Shown: positions 52,101-61,100 of the stretch, piece by piece
Layout of the letters: every line of letters begins with the position of its first letter
Position numbering within the stretch: position 1 is the first letter of the stretch
DNA from: Megalonaias nervosa
Lineage: Eukaryota; Mollusca; Bivalvia; Unionida; Unionidae
Reading direction: 5' to 3'
DNA length: 64,000 nt
Assembly: GCA_016617855.1 (NCBI GenBank)
Contig: JAECUM010001821.1
Span: 117,278 to 181,277, forward strand
The notes under the pieces: model-generated
Databases searched by the model: none
What the model was told of the DNA's origin: nothing
What the model saw: the letters and a program-made list of their open reading frames with translations, nothing else
Made by a program: the position numbers and the translations under genes

Positions 52101-55100
52101 CCAATATATCTGGTGGAGGAAAAAGCCAGAAAAATTCCCGGAAGAACCAATAATCTATGGGAGCTACTGGCAAGCTTTCTCACATACCCATGCTGGCTGA
52201 GCCTCAGACTCATACCCATACAGAGTTAAGATGTTGGTGATTTGTAAAGGTGAGTGCCTTAGACCACTCAGCCACCCATGGCCCCTGGAGTGGAAGCAGG
52301 GAATCTGGCAATACCATCAGGTAGGTATTGCATCACTGAAACTATATTTAAATATCAGCAATACTGTTACCTGCTGCTACTTCATGGCTGAATTTGCCAG
52401 TACAGTGGGAGGCTGATGACCCTACACAAAACTAGAAAAGCAAACAAGCTCCTTAATTATGGCCAAAATAGAGGAGCAAGAAGAGATCACAATACGGTTT
52501 CTCCAAACTGCAGACAATTATTGTTTCCTCCAAGCTCAAAGGCTTGTGGCACAAATCCAGAGATAGGTAACAATAAACTTCATTAACTGCCCTGTCAACA
52601 GGCAGGTTAATGAAGTTTATCATCTCCTGCACCCAGATTGAAGAACTGTTAAAAAGTGGAAATTTCAATTCTATGCCAACTTGATGTAAGCATTTATCCA
52701 CCATGCTGAAAATTCCTGCTAAAGGACAGGCCATTCTGTAGTGACAAATCGCCTTTTGTACCAACAATGCCTAACACCATACTTATTGGACACAACCACA
52801 GTACCAGTTTTACCAACCATGCCTTGCAGAAAATGGCATTGCCTGTTCTGAAATTTCTATGTCTGTCATTGTTAAATACAAAAATCATATTTCTTACTGC
52901 AGCTGAAAAAGTTACTTGCTACCTCAAAATAATTGGACTGTCTATGCAATCATTTTTTAAATATTTAAAGTACTATTGTTCAGAAATCTGGAAAGCTTTA
53001 TCTTCTCACCCTGCTAAATTAGACTTCAAAATGTTACAATATAAAGTAGAAAAATATTGAAAATGAAAACAAATCCAGATATTCTCTGTGCAGAGAATTT
53101 ATGTCATACTGTATCATCACAAAAGTAAATCCCATACCGACATTTAACACACACCTGTTTATCCTGAAGCTGTTTCTCAAGGTCAGCCATTGTTTGCTGG
53201 TCTCTGTTTATTTCATTCTGTTATATCATGAGAAAGTGTGTTATAATTATCTAATTTTGTCACATCATGAGAAAACATAATAGCACACAAGCTAAATCTG
53301 ATCGCCATAGAAATAATAAGTAAATCTGAATGACACCTATGAAGGACTTTGTTCTGGTCACTTCTGGAATTCCCAGTCCACTTATTTTTATTAACCCATG
53401 AGATAAAGTGTTACATTTTGCTTTAAGGGGCGTCATCATTAAAAATGTTCTGAATGACATTTTTCACTTTCATTATTGTGAAAATTGTTAATCTGATTGG
53501 TAAATTGAAAAGTTAACATAAAACAACCTTGTATTAGTGTCGATCAGATCTCCATTGTGTTAATCAGACTGTGCATAAAGTATTAATTAATTATAATTAA
53601 TTTGGGCTTTAAGTCTGCTCATGAAATTCACCACCTCAAAGAAATACAAATTAAATCTGAATGATAGCTTGATAAATGAGTGGTATAAAAAAAATCAATT
53701 GAGAACCAGAGCTCAAAATAGCAGATGAAAAAGTGACTAGAATTACATGTTTGGCTAAGAGTTATCTTCTTTTGTGCATATGATATACATGTATTTCTAT
53801 TTCACCGTTTACTGTGGAGATGACCCAGTGCTTTAAGTCATGCCCCATACTCCTATCATGTTTCTTTTATCCAAGGTCCCTGAAGTGCCTTATCTAGGTT
53901 CTGATGCATGAGTGAACACTACCCAAGTTCAATCAGGTGCATACAGCACACTGAGATCTAGTGTCCTTGTACCAGACTCTTGACACACAAAGGACCCATC
54001 TTTCAGCTGCCAGTAATTTGTTCAGTTGATAATTTGGTGTCCTGATTGATGAAAGCCAGCTAAACCCATGACATTATCATCCAGCTCCTTTGTAAAGGTA
54101 GTTTACTTGGTAAGGTGACTTGAAAGAATAAACATATTGCTACTAACTTTTGTTTTATCCTGACTATAAGGATTTGAAAAAACACAGGATGGTTTGCTAT
54201 GTCTAATTTGATCCACAGGGTAACATCAAAGAAATTCCAAATATACTAAAGATAAGGATTATTAAAAAAAACACATGAATGGTTTGCCATGTGTAATTGA
54301 TCCACAGGATAACACTGAAGACATTCCAAATACACTCAGGACAGGTTCTGGAAAAACCATGCACATCAAAACCATGGGGTGATAAGAAAGAGAACTAAAT
54401 ACATCAATAAAACAAGAGTCCGGAATGGACCTCATATTGCCTACCTGGGTAGTTCACATATGTCAGCTTGTGAATGGAAAAACTTTCAGCAAATAGTTGG
54501 TACATTGTCTATTAAATTAAATATCACTGTCATTTAATTTCTTTTCAAAACCTTACATACTGGATCACTCTTTTGGCATAGAAAGGACAATGCATTTATA
54601 CAAACATCACTGTCCACTGGATCTTTAGCTGTCTTTGCAGACTAGTCCACAATTTATGACTAGGAAACTGTGTATAGTCCTGTTCATTCAGTATATGGTA
54701 CAGAATTAGATGTCATAAAATTAGTATTTCATCTGTGCAATAATGTCAGCATTTCCTGAAATAGTCAACAGAACTTAAAGCTAGTGCTTATGTCCTTTGC
54801 AGTCAACAACAGAGCGACAATGCTGATATTTTAAAACTAACATTCAAACCAACTGTTGAGGACACTGAAAAGCTTTATCCTGTCAGCAATGTACCATGAC
54901 AAGATACTGCCATAATTTCCAGCTGTTGATTAAGACAGTGGTCGTTCACATTTAATTTACTGAGAAAGCATAACTATATAGATCTGATATCACGTAGAAA
55001 TCCTCAGAACAAAATAAATAATAAATTATCAAATTATTCTTCACCAAGTTTGGTTCCAACATTTGTGTCATAAATGTTACATTCCAAAATGGGATAAATT

Positions 55101-58100
55101 TGATGCTAATCTCGTAAGTTTCTGACTATGTTTGATCCTGCAAAGAAAGAACATGAGTTGACTTAATTCATGACGAAGGCATAAAATAATAGCACCAACA
55201 GAATTTATGACAGTTTTCAACAATTTATAACTCAGTTTGATGTCAGAATGTTACAAGTGACTCTTACATAATATTGCCATCAACTAGGAAAAACGATGGC
55301 ATTGTCCACATTAAGCAGCATTTATTTTATGATATATATATGCTACCCACTTTCAATAGTTCTAAATTATAAAAGGCACATGCATTTTTGATGATTGGCA
55401 AAAAAATGGAAGCATTCCTGCTTTCTCATCACAGTTGCATGTATGTAAACATTAAAAATATTTACTGTTCAAATGGAAAATAGCACAAACAGTTATAAAT
55501 TGGTAAATGAGATCAATTTACATAGTATTTTCCTTTAAATTAATTCAGAAAGGGTTTGAGCATCACAGTTGAGTTTCACGAATTTTAATTTTTCCAGCCT
55601 CTGTTCCTACTGAATGATGTCATACAAAAAGAAGAGATGAGAGTTGTAATGTGCAATCAATATGCATACCAACATCCCATTATGGGCATACTGAACAAAA
55701 ACAATTTAACAGGTGCCCCACTGTCCCAGTCCATGTAGCAATAACATGTAACTGGGCTTGATATCACATTTCTTCTCCAAAAAAGACAGGCGAAAGGTCA
55801 TGACTTATTTGTATGAATAACAAAAATATTTACCCATTGTACATAAAATGTATTTCAGTACAAGTCACATGGGTCATATAGGCATTCAACACTGATATTT
55901 CAGTAATGGGTGTCAGTTTTTAGAATTTGATTCTACATACCTTTAAGTGGCAAGTATTCACTTCATTTGGATTTGTATACATCCATATTCCTTTGGGAGG
56001 TCATTATTTAGATGACCCAAGACGTGCATATGGCAAAATCAATGTTAAAGTATGTAGACAATTTTGTACGAAATGAACCTAAAGGTGTCGTCCAGTACAA
56101 TCTGGATTGAATGTCGCACACTGTGATGTCACAATGAAAATTATGCATATTGATAAACAAATTCATACTACCCTCGACTGTGACGATTCTGCTTGAAGTG
56201 CTCTTATTTTGACCCAAGTTTAGTACATGGCCACCATTGAAAAAGACCGCAGAGATTGATAATTTTCGTTGGGAAGTTTCTTGATGACAGTTAAACTGCA
56301 GATCATTCAAAAATCAGGATTGAATAGACATTGGTTAAAGAAAAGTAGTGCTAGATTTAAAAAAAAAAAATTATATTGAATTTAAAATGAGTAAATGCAC
56401 ATGCATGACCCATGTGACTTGTACTATAGATGATGTAATGAGACCATGGGTAATTTCAAAAATTTTAAATGGGAAAGAAAAATCCTTTCATGGATCTAAG
56501 AAAGAACATGAAAATGTTAATTACCCAAATTCCAAATTTTAATCCAGTATAAAATGCGAAACAAGGATATGCAAAATACTAGGTCAAACAAAATTCTTTC
56601 AAGTTGATGAATATTTATTTGGAGAATCTTCTAATGTATTTCATAATCTTCAGTGAAAAGGCAAAAACGGTAGTCCTGTTATATAAACAACAAATTAATG
56701 ATGACAGTTTTCACATACTGAGCCAGATGTTCAATATAGTAAGAAAAAATGGTTCTTTTGGTGTCTCCATCATCACACAATCACATCAGCTGGATATTTT
56801 CAGTGATATTGCAAAAATATGAAGGTCAAAGACATCTCTGCTGTATTATATCTTTTGTGGAACCAAATAAATTCATGGATGTAACATATAATTTGAAAAT
56901 TTAAATTACCCAAATAAGGAATAATAACCCAATAAAACTGCAAATTAACAATGATTTTAAATCAGTTCTGTCAACTTAAAATCTTTCAAGTTGATTGTTT
57001 ATTTGGACAGTCCTTCAATTTGTTTTATAATATTTGGTTAAAAAGCAAAATTGGTGTCTTATTACATCTACAACCAATTAATGATTCAAGTTTTCATACA
57101 ATTGTTTTTTTTGGTGCCTTTGTTCTTACATAATCACAGTATATCAGTTGCATATTTTCACTTATGTGGAGAGTATTATAGGACAAATATCACACTGGTG
57201 TCTTATGCTACATTTTTTATGAACCAAAGAGCTAATTGATTACATGATATGTATGAGGGAACTACTTCTATTCATATCAAAATAAACTGCCCCTAATTTG
57301 GTGTTTCAGAATCAAGTTACATGGGCAACTTAAAAACTTAAAGTAAGTAATACATTGAGAGAACCTTGTCTTGGATGGAACACTTATTTTAGGACATCAA
57401 ATTTTGTTGCAATTGTTGTTGAAGGTTTAATACCATTTTTCACCACATGATAGGTTATATATGGTGAGCAATACAATCAGTGGAGGAAGAATCCAGTAAA
57501 ACCTGTGGAAACAACTGGCAAGTTTTCTCACATATCCACACTGACCAAGCCCAAGACTCGGACCCCACATGGACATATGTGAGACAGCAGTAATTGGCAA
57601 AATTGAGCTATCATATACAATTACTAGGCAAGGAGTCAAACTGTGCAGTCAGATGGATTCCTGGGTCTGTAGTTATTCCCCAGGGGTCCTGCCCTTGGAG
57701 TCATAACTTGGAAACCATTATGATTCACACCCAAGGGGCAAACAGTGCATCAGTGTTTAAGAAATTTAGACTCATTACCTTAAGGTTACAGGTTCAAATT
57801 CCACAATCATTCTAGATCCTGATTAATATGCATCGATCTTGCTCATGATCAAACTCATCTGAGATCTTGATGATATAAGCTTACATAGCAAGTCTGATCA
57901 AAATCTGTTTAGATATCATAGTCTCTAGAATGTTTACAAGCTCAGCCATCTGATGCAAGACCATCTCATTAATGTGCATTGATGCCACTTCTAAATGAAC
58001 TTATCAAAAATCTTGATGATATAAGCTTACATAACAAGTCTAATCAAAATCTGATAAGAAATATTGCCTCTAGATTTTGCACAAGCTCAGCCAATAAGAT

Positions 58101-61100
58101 GCAAGATTACCACATTAATATGAATGGGTACTGCTTAAATGAACCCATCTGAGATACTGATGATACAAGCTTGCATACCAAATCTCACCATATACATGGC
58201 TTCTAGAATGTTCACAAGCACAGCCAATCAGATGCAAGATCATGTTATTAATATGCATGGATGTCTCACATAATCAAACTCATCTGAGGACTTGATTATA
58301 TAAGTTTACATGCCAAATCTAACTAAAATCTGATCAGAAATATTGCTTCTAGAGTATGAATGAATGACAATTTTTTTGTGGACCATAGGGAAAATTTCCA
58401 TCTATTAACCACACTGTGTGTGTGTGAGTGTGTATGTGTACATATGGCCATTTTGAAAGACCATACTGGTACAGTTTTCATTCATGGCCAACAACAAATA
58501 GTGAGAAGTGTTATAGTAAAACCTTCATTTTGATACAACTATCCCTTCAAGACGAGTAGCAGTAAGTTTCAAAGACAGCTGCCATGTCCATCATGTTAGC
58601 TGTCAGACTGGCACCATTTTCATTCAGGACCAACTACATATGCCATGTCCACCATGTTAGCAGTCATCTTGGAGATCTGATTAGCACTCCTTTTATTTAC
58701 AACCAACTATATATACTAAGAACTCTTTTATTGAAATGGCCTGGGATGAATGTGCGCATGAAGTTTTATGCCATTCCTTCCATTAGTTCAGTAGAAGTAG
58801 TGACAACAAACTTGTGCTAACAGATGGACAGACAACAGTCCATCACATTAAGCTCCTTTGGCGTGCAACCAAGAGAGCTTAAAAAACCCCCCCAAAAAAC
58901 AGACAAAATTGTTACTTATTATTCGTAATTGTTTTGCACTCATTTTTTACACATCATCCATGCAGAGAAATCATAAAAACAAAATGTAGTTACTTTTCTT
59001 ACATCACATTAATGACACTTTACAAATTAATATAATTAAGAATGAGCTGAAAATTTTAAGTGATATTTTTAGTGTACCTCTTCAAATAAATTAAAAAAAC
59101 ATTTCATACAAAAACAATAGTAATAAAGGATCTCAAGCCACAGAGTAATAAAAGGAAACTGAATCACCTATTACAGCATAGCTCAAACAATCCACTACTA
59201 AGATTCCCACTGTCATGAAAAATATTTTTCAGAACAACACATTTTCAATTACATGCCTTTATTTTGACTGTATGCTTACCATGTTGTTTTGGAGTTGTAC
59301 CTTAATGTTTTCAAGATCTTTTGTCAGCTTGTCTTTCTCTCGTTCCATATTTGCAATTTTATCTAAAATGAAACAAAATAAGCTCAGTTTATCAGAATAT
59401 ACTGCCATAAACTAACCTATTAGGTAACTTTGCTCCTCAGGGAGTCTACACCTTATTCCGTAAAGAATTATTGACAAAACTGGTCAAGACCCCACTTTCA
59501 TCAATACAAAATAAAAGAAAACTTAGTCTCTACAAAAAAGTAAACTCAAAGGACAATTCCTGTTTTGCAGCAGAAAAGGGGTCAATAGAAGTTAGAAAAT
59601 ACATTTGCTGTAACATTTCTTTTGTAATGTATGTTTTTAATTCTGTCATTTTTAAGTAGCTTGGTTTAGTGGTATGATGATTAATAAAAAAAGATTGCAA
59701 GGTCAAATAAAATTAATCAAAGATTGCATAGTCTACTCTAAAACTGAAAATTTTGGAGAAAATTCTCCAATTCATTTAAAACAAAAGTGCCATGAAGGGC
59801 ACATTATATATGTCTGCACCATGTTTAATAGACTCTACTCTATACAGATAACTGAAATTTTTACACAGAAGCCATTTTTCCTCTTTCAATGATCTTGATG
59901 ATTCACCTTTTGGTTTTGAAAGTCATACAATTTTGCACACAAGCAATCCACAAGTGGAAACAATTCACAAAGTTTGGTAGCTTTTGCTGGTGGAGAATTT
60001 GAGTTATTTTGCAGAAACTGTTTTTCCTTCTTATGTCAAAGTTACTATGACAATTTAGAGTTCAACCCCTAAATTGATAGGGTTTATTCTTATCCCAAGT
60101 GCAAGCCAACCATAAAGTTTGGTAACTGTAGATGGTGGACAAGTTATTATGGAGTGTGTGTGCGATTTAGATTTTTAACGTAGCTTAACAATTTTTCAGT
60201 CATACTGCTACGATGTATGCAGTGTGGCAGTTTATATCAATGTCTAGTACTGAGGCATCATGCCACAGACATGTAGCATCATGTCCCACCCAGTCACATT
60301 ATCCTGACACCAGGTCGACCAGTCCTAACACTAACCTCTTAATGCTGAACAGCTGCTAGTACCATTTTTATAAGTCTTTGGTATGACTTGGCCGGGGTTT
60401 GAACCTGTGACCTCCTGCATCCAAGGTGGACGCTCTAACCACTAGGCCACCGGAGCGGTCTGTTTTTTTCTGGAGAAATGAATTGCCAACAGATGAATGA
60501 ACAACATCATAATGTGTTCAACATTATGGCTGGCAGGTAAAAATAAAAAGTAGAATGAAAAAATGAATATTCACACTTCATATGAAAATATAATGAACGA
60601 TGATTTTCATGCATTGATTGGTTTTTTTAGCAAGATTCTTTAGAAATCATCATGATTCCTGCAATCATGTGTCTAGAACAGTCTTTAAGAAATATCAGAA
60701 AAGTAAAATTACTAAGTGTTTGATCATTAATGGATATAAACTATTACAGTTGTTTTTTTTTGAACTGTATAACTTCTTGCAATGAAATCTTCCAGGAAAA
60801 GTAAAACATGTGAGCAACAGCTTCCAGTTAACATACCCTTCCATTGTTAAGAATAATGAAAGTGCCAACAACACGGCAGACAACAAATGTGCTGGTAAAC
60901 CATTCAACTTAACAGGATACAAGCAAGCTAACCATTTCAAAGCATGTAAAAAATATGTATGTATAGTTATGACTTAGGTTTAAATGCACATCAGCACAAC
61001 AATGGCTATATAGTTCCATGTAAGTTTAAGCATCCAATAATATAAAAGCAAATATAGAAAAAATCCTTTCAATAGAACATGTTTTTTAATTTAAACTACA

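Larger units (their letters stand above)
47890..53270. repeat. Tandemly duplicated intron-plus-exon blocks (A, D, B, C)
   Basis: Three blocks are alignable by eye: A (47890-49640, with minisatellite and exon copy A), B (51080-51790, no exon found) and C (52610-53217, with exon C). Each has a 'GGCCATTC' stretch, an 'AATGCC...TACCCAC'-like stretch, a 'TTACTTGCTCAAAATA'-like stretch and 'CTGCTGAATTTGACTT'. Downstream of exons A, D and C comes the same short repeat with CATGAGAAAGCATGTTATAA. Block D keeps exon and tail only. Confidence 0.65.
53271..56589. other. Intron 59280-53217, mostly featureless
   Basis: Apart from R3 (54408) and the 88-bp duplication (54165) nothing is identified. The stretch 56020-56300 is less AT-rich and has TGATGTCAC and ATTATGCATATTGAT words; an enhancer is conceivable but unsupported. 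Confidence 0.35.

Noticed and set aside
56008..56310. 100-codon minus-strand ORF
   Set aside because: No splice sites in phase and no motif; the less AT-rich composition alone is not enough.
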